Origin: a virus
IMG/VR virus record: IMGVR_UViG_3300046533_000883
Coordinates: 1 to 27,485 of that record
Reading direction: 5' to 3' (one strand)
Length of the DNA: 27,485 nucleotides
Part shown: in pieces, positions 21,234 to 27,301 of the stretch
How the letters are laid out: each line of letters starts with the position of its first letter
Position numbering within the stretch: position 1 is the first letter of the stretch
Translations under genes and position numbers: made by a program
Notes under the pieces: model-generated
What the model was told of the DNA's origin: nothing
The model's database searches: none
What the model saw: the letters and a program-made list of their open reading frames with translations, nothing else

Positions 21234-22062
21234 ATGTTGGCCGGTAAACCGCCGCGATGTGGCGCGCGAGCGCCGGCGGGATCTTGGCGATCATCGCCGA
21301 GGCGAACTTCCGCCCCGATGACTTGCTGCCGAACCGCTGCAGCGAGGCGTCCTCGCCCGGGCCGAACCAGTCGTTCCCGTTCTTGATCGCGGTCGCCTCG
21401 CGGCGGCGCGCGTCGAAGGTCTCGTCCCACCACGCCGCGCCCGACCCGCCCTGCTTCACGCCCTCATGCTCGGCGGGGTTGGTCCAGTGCCCCGCCGTGC
21501 GATGCGGGATGTTCTTGATGTGCCGCTCGGCAGTCCGGTTGAAGCCTTGCGGAATGTAATCGTCCTTGCCGAAATTCGACCACGAAAAGCCGCCGACCTT
21601 CACCCCGGTCCTGACGACGATCGGCATGAGCGCCGGCACGTCGCCCCACAAGTAGAAGCTGCCGTAGTTCCAGCGCGCCCGCCCGACCCATTTCTGCGCC
21701 CCGCGCACGTTCTCGACCACCAGGGGGATGTGACGCCCGGCCGCGGCGCTCGCCTCGCGCTGCAGCCTGAAACAGCTTTCAAACAATGTGTTATCCGGCG
21801 GCGGCAGGGCCCGGGCGCGCGACCACGGCATGGCGCGGTAGCTGTAGGCCTGGCACGGCGGCGAGGCGACGATCAGCGCCGCGTCCCGGAACTGCGACCC
21901 GTGCAGGGTCAGCACGTCCTGCACCACGAGGCTGCCCGGATAGCGGCGCGCGCCGTACTGGTGCGCCTCGCGGTCGAAGCCGACGACCTCGTAGCCCTCG
22001 GCGAGCAGCCCCTCGGTCCAGCCGCCGAGGCCGCAGAAGAGATCGATCGCGAGCGGCCTCAT
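21232..22062 (-). CDS. dcm: C5-cytosine DNA methyltransferase
   Basis: 276 residues. All core motifs are present: motif I DLFCGLGG (7-14), motif II with Asp30 (VVGFD), motif III QDVL (~48-51), motif IV SPPCQ with the catalytic Cys70, motif VI ENVRG with Glu117, and the closing helix 'RKFASAMIAKIPPALARHIA'. Motif IV continues QAYSYRAMPW rather than the more usual QPFS, as in a phage-specific subgroup with 'RHIPLVVENVRGAQKWVGRA'. The enzyme transfers a methyl group to C5 of cytosine at an unknown site. No restriction enzyme partner is present, so protection of phage DNA from host restriction is the likely role. Its start overlaps the upstream gene's stop (ATGA). Confidence 0.9.
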   Translation of the reverse strand: MRPLAIDLFCGLGGWTEGLLAEGYEVVGFDREAHQYGARRYPGSLVVQDVLTLHGSQFRDAALIVASPPCQAYSYRAMPWSRARALPPPDNTLFESCFRLQREASAAAGRHIPLVVENVRGAQKWVGRARWNYGSFYLWGDVPALMPIVVRTGVKVGGFSWSNFGKDDYIPQGFNRTAERHIKNIPHRTAGHWTNPAEHEGVKQGGSGAAWWDETFDARRREATAIKNGNDWFGPGEDASLQRFGSKSSGRKFASAMIAKIPPALARHIAAVYRPT

Positions 22063-22388
22063 GCATTGCCGTCCGTCTTCAAGCCCGCCGCCATGAGCGC
22101 GCCGAGGGCCCGGCTGTGCTCGACCAGCTCGGCGTCGATCGCGGCGACGACCGCGGTCGATTCATCCAGCGGCATCGCCTCGTCGATGACCGCGACCAGG
22201 GTCAGGTAGGCATAGGTCGCGCCGGCAAAGAACGACGCCTTCATGTCGCGCAGCTGCACGTCCGGCGCATCCGGCTTGATCGAGGTGTCGCGGAACCCGT
22301 TCCACCCCCCTTCCACCACCTTGCCGCCGCTGACCGCCATGAACTTGCGCGTCAGGTCCCGCATCATCGCCCGCTGCTCTGCGTTCAT
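22059..22388 (-). CDS. 109-residue helical protein between two methyltransferase genes
   Basis: ATG at 22388 chosen for its strong AAGGAGG site; an ATG at 22463 overlaps the upstream methyltransferase stop in ATGA fashion and would give 134 residues, so both starts are possible. Sequence is helical with a Trp/Gly loop (RKFMAVSGGKVVEGGWNGFR) and a long acidic C-terminal helix (AVIDEAMPLDESTAVVAAID; AELVEHSRALGALMAAGLK). No family recognised. It overlaps the C5-methyltransferase gene by 4 bp and is probably co-expressed with it. Confidence 0.65.
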   Translation of the reverse strand: MNAEQRAMMRDLTRKFMAVSGGKVVEGGWNGFRDTSIKPDAPDVQLRDMKASFFAGATYAYLTLVAVIDEAMPLDESTAVVAAIDAELVEHSRALGALMAAGLKTDGNA

Positions 22389-22459
22389 GGACTCGCCTCC
22401 TTCTCTTGAGGGACCATCCGGCAACCCCTCCGCAGCCGTTCGGCAGATCGAGGCGGCGC

Positions 22460-23080
22460 TCATCTCAGAGCCCCAGCGCACGCATCGGCTGCGACCTGCG
22501 GGACGATTGGCGGGTTCTTCTCGTAGCCGATAGCCGTCATACCGCACGCCTCGGCGGCGCGGAGGATCGCACCAGAGCCGGCGAACGGGTCGAGCATAGT
22601 GCCGCCAGCAACCGCGAACGGTTTGACCATCCACAGGGCCACCGCAGCCGGCAGTTCGGCGCGGCGACCGCTGATCTCCGGCAACGCCGTAATGTGGTCA
22701 AGATCGGTCGCCGCGCAGTCGTCGAGCGCCTTGCCCTTGCGGAAGGCGATGACGTTCACGCTCGCCCATTTCCAGCCGGTCGTCTCCACCTTCGTCCTGG
22801 CCGCGGGTTTGCACCACGTTGCAATGCGCACGGGTTCGACAATGCCACGCACCGCCTCAACCATGTAGGCAGTCGATCTCCAACTTGAGGCGCACATAAC
22901 TAACATCCAGCGCCCCTTGGCGAGCCGTGTCGCCGCCTCGCGTAACACGACCGCGACCGTCGCCGAGATCGCGTGTTCGGTTCCGGACCCGCCGAACGCA
23001 TACGGCGGGTCGGTCACGATGAGATCGGGCGTCGCCGTCTCCGCGAGGATGAGATTCAGGCTATCGCCTTGGCGCATCAT
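22460..23080 (-). CDS. N6-adenine / N4-cytosine DNA methyltransferase
   Basis: 206 residues from ATG 23080 (a second ATG follows directly). Motif IV TDPPY (Asp24-Tyr27) comes first. It is followed by a target-recognition stretch, then motif X-like 'ELPAAVALWMVKPFAVAGG' and motif I LDPFAGSGA (163-171) with GYEKNP. This IV-X-I order is the beta class of amino-methyltransferases. The DPPY tetrad is most often found in adenine-N6 enzymes, but N4-cytosine activity cannot be excluded. It is a phage solo methyltransferase with no restriction partner in view. No ribosome binding site lies directly upstream; instead an 11-residue open frame with GGAGG overlaps its start. Confidence 0.88.
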   Translation of the reverse strand: MMRQGDSLNLILAETATPDLIVTDPPYAFGGSGTEHAISATVAVVLREAATRLAKGRWMLVMCASSWRSTAYMVEAVRGIVEPVRIATWCKPAARTKVETTGWKWASVNVIAFRKGKALDDCAATDLDHITALPEISGRRAELPAAVALWMVKPFAVAGGTMLDPFAGSGAILRAAEACGMTAIGYEKNPPIVPQVAADACAGALR

Positions 23081-23096
23081 ATTTTTGATTCGTCAT
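23061..23096 (-). CDS. Putative 11-residue leader open frame (MTNQKYDAPRR)
   Basis: An ATG at 23096 has a good GGAGG about ten bases upstream and encodes only MTNQKYDAPRR. It ends with TAG 17 bases inside the methyltransferase gene, in another frame. The methyltransferase itself lacks its own ribosome binding site, so translation of this mini-frame could deliver ribosomes to its start. It may also be accidental. Confidence 0.35.
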   Translation of the reverse strand: MTNQKYDAPRR

Positions 23097-23122
23097 CGCT
23101 AACGCACCTCCACCGCCACGGG

Positions 23123-23593
23123 TTAAGTCTCGAGCAACTCGAACATGCGACCCTGCGGCGGATCGGTCATCCCTTCCAACTCGGGCCGCAGGGCCAGGGC
23201 GACGATGCGCCCGCGCCGGTCGCGCATGATGTCATAGACCCGGTGCCGCGTGTCGGTGCCGTCCGTCGCCGCCATGACCACGGCCTCGACCCGGTCGGGC
23301 CGGTCGGCGATGCGGCCATGCACTGCGGCGGAATCGCCCCTCTCGACATAGGCGATCCACGCCTCCGAGATGTGGACATAAGCGATGATCTGCCGCTTCT
23401 GAAACTCCTCCTTCAGCGCCTTCAAGGCCGCCGTCTTCTCGTCCGGCGAGGCCCACGGGGTGCCCATGACATGGATGGTCCCTTCCGCATCGCAGGCAAA
23501 GAAGATCGGGGTCAGCGCCTTCGGCCTCTCGCGCTCGATCAGGTGATGCAGCGCCATGGTCGCATCGGCGACCAGCTCATCAAGCAGGCTCAT
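23123..23593 (-). CDS. 156-residue protein, unknown function
   Basis: ATG at 23593 with GGAGG nine bases upstream, overlapping the upstream gene by 14 bp. A helical start (LLDELVADATMALHHLIERE) leads into an alpha/beta domain: strand IFFACDAEGTIHVMGTPW, helix KTAALKALKEEFQKRQ, strands IIAYVHISEAWIAYV and VEAVVMAATDG, then RHRVYDIMRDRRGRIVALAL. This looks like a conserved family of hypothetical proteins in phages and alphaproteobacterial genomes, with no active-site motif I can identify. It lies between two helix-turn-helix genes and the methyltransferase genes in one operon. Confidence 0.7.
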   Translation of the reverse strand: MSLLDELVADATMALHHLIERERPKALTPIFFACDAEGTIHVMGTPWASPDEKTAALKALKEEFQKRQIIAYVHISEAWIAYVERGDSAAVHGRIADRPDRVEAVVMAATDGTDTRHRVYDIMRDRRGRIVALALRPELEGMTDPPQGRMFELLET

Positions 23594-23885
23594 CGTCGCC
23601 GCCCTCCTCGACATAGTCCGGATCGTCCTCGTCCAAGGGTTCCGCCGCATCCATCAGCGCCGGCAGCAACTCCTCGAGCTCGGCCACGCGCGCCCGGGCC
23701 AGCGCCGCCAGCTTGGCGTAGATCCCCGGCGGCGGGGCCTGCTTGCCCGAGGCCCAGCGCTGCACGGTGCGGAGGTTCACCCCGAGATCCTCGGCCAGGG
23801 GCATCTGCCACACCCGGCCGTAAACGAGGGTCACGAAGGCATGGAGCAGCGGATTGGGTTGTTGCCAAGGTTGCTCTTCGCTCAT
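23580..23885 (-). CDS. Helix-turn-helix DNA-binding protein
   Basis: 101 residues, ATG overlapping the previous stop. Residues ~22-60 form a helix-turn-helix: VYGRVWQMPLAEDLGVNLRT then VQRWASGKQAPPPGIYAKLA, a typical 'LA..lGv..rTvqRW.sG...pp' recognition pattern of phage and bacterial Cro-like or transposon regulators. The C-terminal 30 residues are very acidic (EPLDEDDPDYVEEGGDD), perhaps a protein interaction or DNA-mimic tail. Likely a transcription regulator acting on early operons; its operator is unknown. Confidence 0.75.
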   Translation of the reverse strand: MSEEQPWQQPNPLLHAFVTLVYGRVWQMPLAEDLGVNLRTVQRWASGKQAPPPGIYAKLAALARARVAELEELLPALMDAAEPLDEDDPDYVEEGGDDEPA

Positions 23886-24355
23886 GATCCGGCATCATCC
23901 TTGCCCGCTTGCCACAGCGCCGCCAGCACAAAGGGCAGGTAGCGCCGCCGCTCCTCGTCCAGCCCCGCCACCATCCACGGGTGATCCTCGATCCATTGCA
24001 GCGCCGCGCCCCAGGCTGTCGCGGGGATGCCCGCCGCGGGGATCACAGGGGCCGCTGCCCCTCCCCCTCCGGGGGCCCCAGATCCTCTCGAGCCCGTTGG
24101 AACGATCGGCGGCACCAGGGTCGCCGCCGGCACGCCCAGCGCCGCCGCCAGCCTGATGAGATTGGCCGGATCGGGATAGCTCGTGCCGCGCAAATAATGC
24201 CCGATGCGATCGCGATTGCGCGCCACCGCATAGCCCCGCTTGTCCTGCACCGTGCCCCACACCCGCCGCGCCAGCTGCGAGGCATTGAGCCCTTCCCGCG
24301 CCATCGCCGCCTTGAGCGCCGCCGCGAACTCGGGATGCTTCCCCGCCCCGCTCAT
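23882..24355 (-). CDS. XRE-family (Cro/CI-like) repressor
   Basis: 157 residues from ATG 24355 (ATGA overlap with the preceding gene). The N-terminal domain reads EFAAALKAAMAREGLNASQLARRVWG, then an 11-residue insertion, then RNRDRIGHYLRGTSYPDPANLIRLAAALGV, the XRE pattern in which the recognition helix is followed by 'YLRG..yP....L..lA.aLgV'. After a Pro/Gly linker the C-terminal part is helical with aromatic residues (ALQWIEDHPWMVAGLDEERR) and no LexA-like protease residues are visible. Probably a repressor or early regulator. The best candidate sites are the palindromes at 16270, 17669 and 27304, but no link can be shown. Confidence 0.75.
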   Translation of the reverse strand: MSGAGKHPEFAAALKAAMAREGLNASQLARRVWGTVQDKRGYAVARNRDRIGHYLRGTSYPDPANLIRLAAALGVPAATLVPPIVPTGSRGSGAPGGGGAAAPVIPAAGIPATAWGAALQWIEDHPWMVAGLDEERRRYLPFVLAALWQAGKDDAGS

Positions 24356-24471
24356 CGCAAAAACCAGTGCAGGAGCCAGCCGAGGATGACGGGGCCGCCG
24401 ATCGCCGCCCCCAGGACCCACTTGAAATCGGCCATGAAGACGCCGACCAGGGCAAGGTTCATCGGGTCCAT
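24352..24471 (-). CDS. 39-residue single-helix membrane protein
   Basis: ATG at 24471, one base after the stop of the upstream gene; internal ATGs at 24462 and 24435 are alternatives. The protein is mainly a hydrophobic helix (FKWVLGAAIGGPVILGWLLH) with a WFLR end. It overlaps the repressor start by 4 bp, which supports translation. Function unknown. Confidence 0.5.
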   Translation of the reverse strand: MDPMNLALVGVFMADFKWVLGAAIGGPVILGWLLHWFLR

Positions 24472-24472
24472 G

Positions 24473-24721
24473 CTACGCGCCTGCGGCGCTGCGCGGGGAT
24501 CGGGCCCGAGCGCCCGATCGCCCATCCGCCACGATGCGCTCGTGGTGCTGCTCGTAAACCCGCAGCCACGGGTCGCCCTTCTTCTTGTCGCCGCGATAAA
24601 CCGCGCGCCCTCCCCATGCCCGCCGCAAGGCCGCCTCCAGGGTGCGGTGCGAGGAGAACACCACGCTGCGGTCGCCGTAATACCCGGGCGCGGCCGTGAC
24701 GAAAAATGCCGTCTGGGCCAT
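24473..24721 (-). CDS. 82-residue protein, unknown function
   Basis: ATG at 24721, with GGGAG ten bases upstream. Beta-like N-terminus (MAQTAFFVTAAPGYYGDRSV; VFSSHRTLEAALRRAWGGRA), then a Lys/Asp loop (YRGDKKKGDPWLRVYEQHHE) and an Arg/Ala tail. The pattern '...v.ss.rTle.Alrra......v..g..kkgd.w.r.ye' looks like a small phage family, but I cannot name it. Second gene of the leftward operon from the promoter at 25006. Confidence 0.65.
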   Translation of the reverse strand: MAQTAFFVTAAPGYYGDRSVVFSSHRTLEAALRRAWGGRAVYRGDKKKGDPWLRVYEQHHERIVADGRSGARARSPRSAAGA

Positions 24722-24724
24722 GGG

Positions 24725-24949
24725 TCAGAGGCTCCCTTGCGCGGTGGCGCGGCGGTTCTCGGCATAACCCGCCGCCATCTGCTCGATCCCGTCGTTCCGA
24801 CCCGCCCAGTAGGCGTCGTCGATCGCATCCGAAATCTTCCAGCAGGCCAGCTTGTCCATGATCTCGCCTTGGCCGAGGCGCTCCTTGACGGCGGCAAACA
24901 CCGCCGCCGCCAGCAAATTCCGATGCTCCTTGTATGAATAGGGTGTCAT
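24725..24949 (-). CDS. 74-residue helical early protein
   Basis: ATG at 24949 with GGACCGAAGAGA upstream, ~50 bases downstream of a strong promoter. Predicted helical and mixed-charge (EHRNLLAAAVFAAVKERLGQ; DDAYWAGRNDGIEQMAAGYA). First gene of the operon holding the regulators and methyltransferases; small leading genes of this kind are often host-takeover proteins. No family recognised. Confidence 0.65.
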   Translation of the reverse strand: MTPYSYKEHRNLLAAAVFAAVKERLGQGEIMDKLACWKISDAIDDAYWAGRNDGIEQMAAGYAENRRATAQGSL

Positions 24950-25005
24950 GTCTCTTCGGTCCTTCCGTGCCTCGCCGCGCGCATGATCGCCGCGGCATCC
25001 AGTGA

Positions 25006-25034
25006 AATATATAGCGTGGTCAGTCGTGCGTCAA
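25006..25034 (-). promoter_or_regulatory. Leftward sigma70-like promoter for the methyltransferase operon
   Basis: On the minus strand TTGACG (25034-25029), exactly 17 bp, then TATATT (25011-25006). Five of six bases fit at each box. Transcription would start near 24999, giving a leader of about 50 nt before the ATG at 24949. Confidence 0.7.
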
Positions 25035-25045
25035 CGTGATTTGTG

Positions 25046-25321
25046 TCATTCCCCCTTTGCTTTGGCGATAGCGGCGAAAGCATCAGACGCGACGCCTTGT
25101 AGCTCGGGATAGCTGCGCTGCTCCATCGCGTGCGCGAAGCGCTCCAGCGCCGCCAGCAGGTCGGGCGCGGCGGCGATCAGGCGCGCGTTAGCCTCTTGTT
25201 GAACGCGGTCGGTGTTGACCGTGCAAATGTTGAAGCTGCGCGGCTTGTCGCAAGTGGTCACGTTCCACTTGGCCATGCCGATGCGGGCTTGCCACGGGCC
25301 GGGCGTGTGTGTGGTGGTCAT
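25046..25321 (-). CDS. Ea22/ead-type phage early protein
   Basis: 91 residues; AAGGAG eight bases before the ATG at 25321. It begins TTTHTPGPWQARIG and contains 'VQQEANARLIAAAPDLLAAL', the most frequent signature of small phage early proteins in proteobacterial phages (HTPGPW start; EANA.LIAaAPdLL.AL). Function is unknown in the family; such genes are expressed early and are not essential in well-studied phages. It lies leftward, just upstream of the promoter at 25006. Confidence 0.8.
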   Translation of the reverse strand: MTTTHTPGPWQARIGMAKWNVTTCDKPRSFNICTVNTDRVQQEANARLIAAAPDLLAALERFAHAMEQRSYPELQGVASDAFAAIAKAKGE

Positions 25322-25379
25322 ATCCGGTGCTCCTTACCGAGTGTGCCGATGGTCACATCAGGCGGTGCCTTACACCGCG

Positions 25380-25404
25380 ACAGGGGTTGCCCCCTGTTTC
25401 GACC
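25380..25404 (-). other. RNA hairpin with GCAA tetraloop and GGTCGAAA box (copy 1)
   Basis: In the leftward transcript, GGTCGAAA runs into the stem ACAGGGG-GCAA-CCCCTGT, a perfect 7-bp stem capped by a GNRA-type loop. The box and hairpin recur at 25869-25894 with a different stem sequence. A second hairpin (GCGGTG/CACCGC, 25362-25378) follows downstream. Confidence 0.55.
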
Positions 25405-25409
25405 TGCCC

Positions 25410-25757
25410 TCATGCCGCGCGCTCCAACAAGGCGAGCGCCTGCGCGACATCGCCGCGCGCCAGCGCTGCGCGCGCCGTCGCCGCGATCTTGCGCCAGTCC
25501 GGCCGGACAACCGCCGCCGCCCCCCCTACGGGGGCCCCAGCCGCCGGCACGATCGCAGCGCCCTGCCATTCGGCATGGCCGACCGCGACGCGCGCGCCCG
25601 TGACCTGCTCGATCAGCCGCTTGCCGGCCTCGGGATCGACCGGCTTGCGCTTGTCGCTCCAAAACGACATCCGCACCTGCTCCCCCGTCTCCAGCACGGC
25701 GACATAAACCGCCGCCGGATAGCGACCCTTGTTTCGGAAAGTCGAAAGTTTCGGCAT
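25410..25757 (-). CDS. 115-residue alpha/beta protein after leader element A
   Basis: ATG at 25757 with GGAG eight bases upstream inside the conserved leader; an ATG at 25775 (MNGVD) would lie in the leader and is less likely. Residues 1-35: KLSTFRNKGRYPAAVYVAVL then ETGEQVRMSFWSDKRKPVDP, a small beta sheet with basic loops. The rest is Ala-rich helix (DWRKIAATARAALARGDVAQ). I do not recognise a family. It is one of two genes carrying the same leader, which suggests shared post-transcriptional control. Confidence 0.65.
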   Translation of the reverse strand: MPKLSTFRNKGRYPAAVYVAVLETGEQVRMSFWSDKRKPVDPEAGKRLIEQVTGARVAVGHAEWQGAAIVPAAGAPVGGAAAVVRPDWRKIAATARAALARGDVAQALALLERAA

Positions 25758-25870
25758 CGGATCTACTCCGTTCATCGGGTCGGCACTGCGCCGCTCCCTC
25801 CTATGCCCTTAAGGCTCGCAGGGGTCACCCGTGCGAGCCGGTAAGGGGAATGATGCGCCGCCTACCCGCG
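25755..25870 (-). other. Leader element copy A upstream of the gene starting at 25757
   Basis: About 115 nt closely similar to the element at 26307-26420. Shared blocks are the 16 bases ending in the GGAGTAGATCCG-ATG start, an 18-base block around CTTAAGGGCATAGGAGGG, and CGGGTAGGCGGCGCATC at the far end. The central hairpin is GGCTCGCA (minus strand 25839-25832) with TGCGAGCC (25820-25813). Likely an RNA control element of the early transcript. Confidence 0.65.
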
Positions 25871-25894
25871 GGAGACACTTCTCCCGTTTCGACC
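25869..25894 (-). other. RNA hairpin with GGTCGAAA box (copy 2)
   Basis: In the leftward transcript, GGTCGAAA (25894-25887) is followed by CGGGAGA-AGTG-TCTCCCG, a 7-bp stem with a 4-base loop. Same layout as the hairpin at 25380-25404 with different stem bases, so pairing rather than sequence is kept. It directly follows the 25908-26186 gene and precedes leader A. Confidence 0.55.
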
Positions 25895-25907
25895 TTATGC
25901 CCGTGGT

Positions 25908-26186
25908 TCAGTCGAGCCAGCCGCTCGACACCGCCCATTCGTAAAGCCTGCGCTCGAAGTCCCCGAGGTCGTCACTCAGATCGTCATACCGGTCGAGCAA
26001 CAGAAACCACTGCCGCTCGTCGCCATTGGGCCAGCCTTGCTCGGGCTTGCGCTCGATCCACAACCCGCCAGCGTAAATCCGCCCGCGCCCCACGTAGCCG
26101 GAATATTTCCAGTGGCCATCGCTCAACGCCGCGCCCAGATCGGCGCAATCAACGCCGCTCGCCTGAAATTCCGCAAAGGTCATCAT
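25908..26186 (-). CDS. 92-residue acidic Trp-rich early protein
   Basis: ATG at 26186 has a strong GGAGG five bases upstream. A longer in-frame version from the ATG at 26309 (133 residues), which sits in leader element B, adds an Arg/Gly-rich low-complexity stretch and is a real alternative. The core begins MMTFAEFQASGVDCADLGAA, continues with 'GRGRIYAGGLWIERKPEQGW', and ends in an acidic amphipathic helix (RYDDLSDDLGDFERRLYEWA). It resembles small phage proteins annotated only as hypothetical. Expressed from the early leftward promoter. Confidence 0.65.
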   Translation of the reverse strand: MMTFAEFQASGVDCADLGAALSDGHWKYSGYVGRGRIYAGGLWIERKPEQGWPNGDERQWFLLLDRYDDLSDDLGDFERRLYEWAVSSGWLD

Positions 26187-26197
26187 CGTCCCCTCCC

Positions 26198-26290
26198 TCA
26201 ATGAACCGGATACGCCACGTTGGCGACATCCTTGCTCCAGCACGCGCGGCATGCGCCGCAAACGTTGCCTTGGCCACGGGCCGCCTTCAC
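26198..26290 (-). CDS. 30-residue Cys motif frame (CGACRACW), Gp88 tail-like
   Basis: In a different frame from the 133-residue version of the gene above, GTG 26290 opens a frame with 'GQGNVCGACRACWSKDVANV' and the end AYPVH. The C-x2-C-x2-CW ... V-x-Y-P-x-H ending is, to my knowledge, the C-terminal signature of the phage Gp88 family. Only this tail is present here. GGAA lies about ten bases upstream, a weak site. It is either a stand-alone mini-protein or a relic of a deleted gene. Confidence 0.45.
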   Translation of the reverse strand: MKAARGQGNVCGACRACWSKDVANVAYPVH

Positions 26291-26306
26291 TGTCGTGATT
26301 TTCCGT

Positions 26307-26420
26307 CATCGGATCTACTCCGCACGTTCGGGCGACACTGTGCCTGCCCTCCTATGCCCTTAAGCCTCGCTACGGTCGCCCGTGCGAGGCTCGAAGGGAA
26401 CGATGCGCCGCCTACCCGTG
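26307..26420 (-). other. Leader element copy B
   Basis: Second copy of the ~115-nt leader. Central hairpin GCCTCGC (minus strand 26390-26384) with GCGAGGC (26370-26364), holding an inner ACGG/CCGT pairing. Compared with copy A, the stem bases differ on both sides in a way that keeps pairing. It ends in the same GGAGTAGATCCG-ATG start at 26309. Confidence 0.65.
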
Positions 26421-26627
26421 CGTCAATCCACTCTCGTATCCCGTCCATCCCGTCGGCATCCCGATCGCCTCCAGTGTCGCCGTGAAATGAATGATCGCCT
26501 TGTACCCCATGCGCCCGATGTCATCGGCCAGCGCTACCGCCTCCGCACTCGACAGCACCGGCAAACACTTGCGCCACTTCGCACTCTCCGTGCCGCCCGT
26601 GCGATAAACTACCGTGAATGTCTCCAT
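26412..26627 (-). CDS. 71-residue early protein, unknown function
   Basis: ATG at 26627 with AAGGGA upstream. Small alpha/beta pattern: strand METFTVVYRTGGTESAKWRK, helix LSSAEAVALADDIGRMGYKA, strand IIHFTATLEAIGMP, ending TGWTGYESGLTHG. The start and the 'ALADdI.RMGYKAiIh' helix-strand unit look like small phage proteins of hypothetical annotation. Its stop lies inside the far end of leader element B. No catalytic motif. Confidence 0.65.
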   Translation of the reverse strand: METFTVVYRTGGTESAKWRKCLPVLSSAEAVALADDIGRMGYKAIIHFTATLEAIGMPTGWTGYESGLTHG

Positions 26628-26640
26628 GATCCCTTCCCCC

Positions 26641-26871
26641 CTAGTCCTGCAGCAGCGCCATGTTGCGCGCGTCAAACGCCTTGGCCGTCGCCGCGTCGCG
26701 CCACGCGCCACAACCGTTCTCGCCGTCCAACATCTCACGCGCCGTCGCCGCGCACTTGCCGCGCTTCGCCGCTACCGCATGCGTGCTCGTCGGATACGCA
26801 TAAGCCGTCCGACCCGTCGCCGTGTCGCCGCATACAAACCCGCCGTCGTCCAAAATCTTCATGATGATCAT
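26641..26871 (-). CDS. 76-residue early protein, first gene of the right leftward operon
   Basis: ATG at 26871 with GGAG seven bases upstream, just downstream of the TTGACG-N17-TACAGT promoter. Mixed alpha/beta sequence (MIIMKILDDGGFVCGDTATG; RTAYAYPTSTHAVAAKRGKC) ending in an amphipathic helix (WRDAATAKAFDARNMALLQD). Two Cys, no clear metal site. No family recognised; position suggests one of the earliest expressed proteins. Confidence 0.65.
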   Translation of the reverse strand: MIIMKILDDGGFVCGDTATGRTAYAYPTSTHAVAAKRGKCAATAREMLDGENGCGAWRDAATAKAFDARNMALLQD

Positions 26872-26953
26872 CGGTCTTCTCCGCTACCAGGCACCCGGCT
26901 TGATTGCCGCGTCCACGGCCCTCGGGCAAAACCGCCCGAGAACCAATGATCAG

Positions 26954-26982
26954 ACTGTACCGTGTGCAATCGTGGGCGTCAA
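26954..26982 (-). promoter_or_regulatory. Early leftward promoter
   Basis: On the minus strand TTGACG (26982-26977), exactly 17 bp, then TACAGT (26959-26954). It precedes the small early genes ending at 25046. The same -35 box and spacing occur in the promoter at 25006-25034. Confidence 0.65.
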
Positions 26983-27301
26983 ATCTTTTCTTCGCACGAT
27001 GCAAATTATTTTCGCTGCCACGCTGTCTATATAGCGCTGCCGGAAACCCCGCATTTTCTGGTGGCGGGGGAACCGTGGGGTGCACGCGCACCTGCGCTCG
27101 CGGTCCCAATGCCGCAGCCAGCGCCCCGTGCCAGGCAATCGTTGCTCGAGGCCGACCGTCGGCCGGCGGCGACAACTGCCGCCGTGGAGTTGTTGGCAGC
27201 TGCTATCCGCCCAGCGGCCCCACTGGCCCTCGATCGTTGACCAGCTCCTACAATGCTGCGGTGGATCTGTTGCTGCCGGCCGATCGTAGGCATGGGTACC
27301 A

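Noticed and set aside
22973-23887. 304-residue rightward frame opposite the methyltransferase and HTH genes
   Set aside because: Arg/Pro/His-rich shadow of the leftward genes, which have DPPY and helix-turn-helix motifs.
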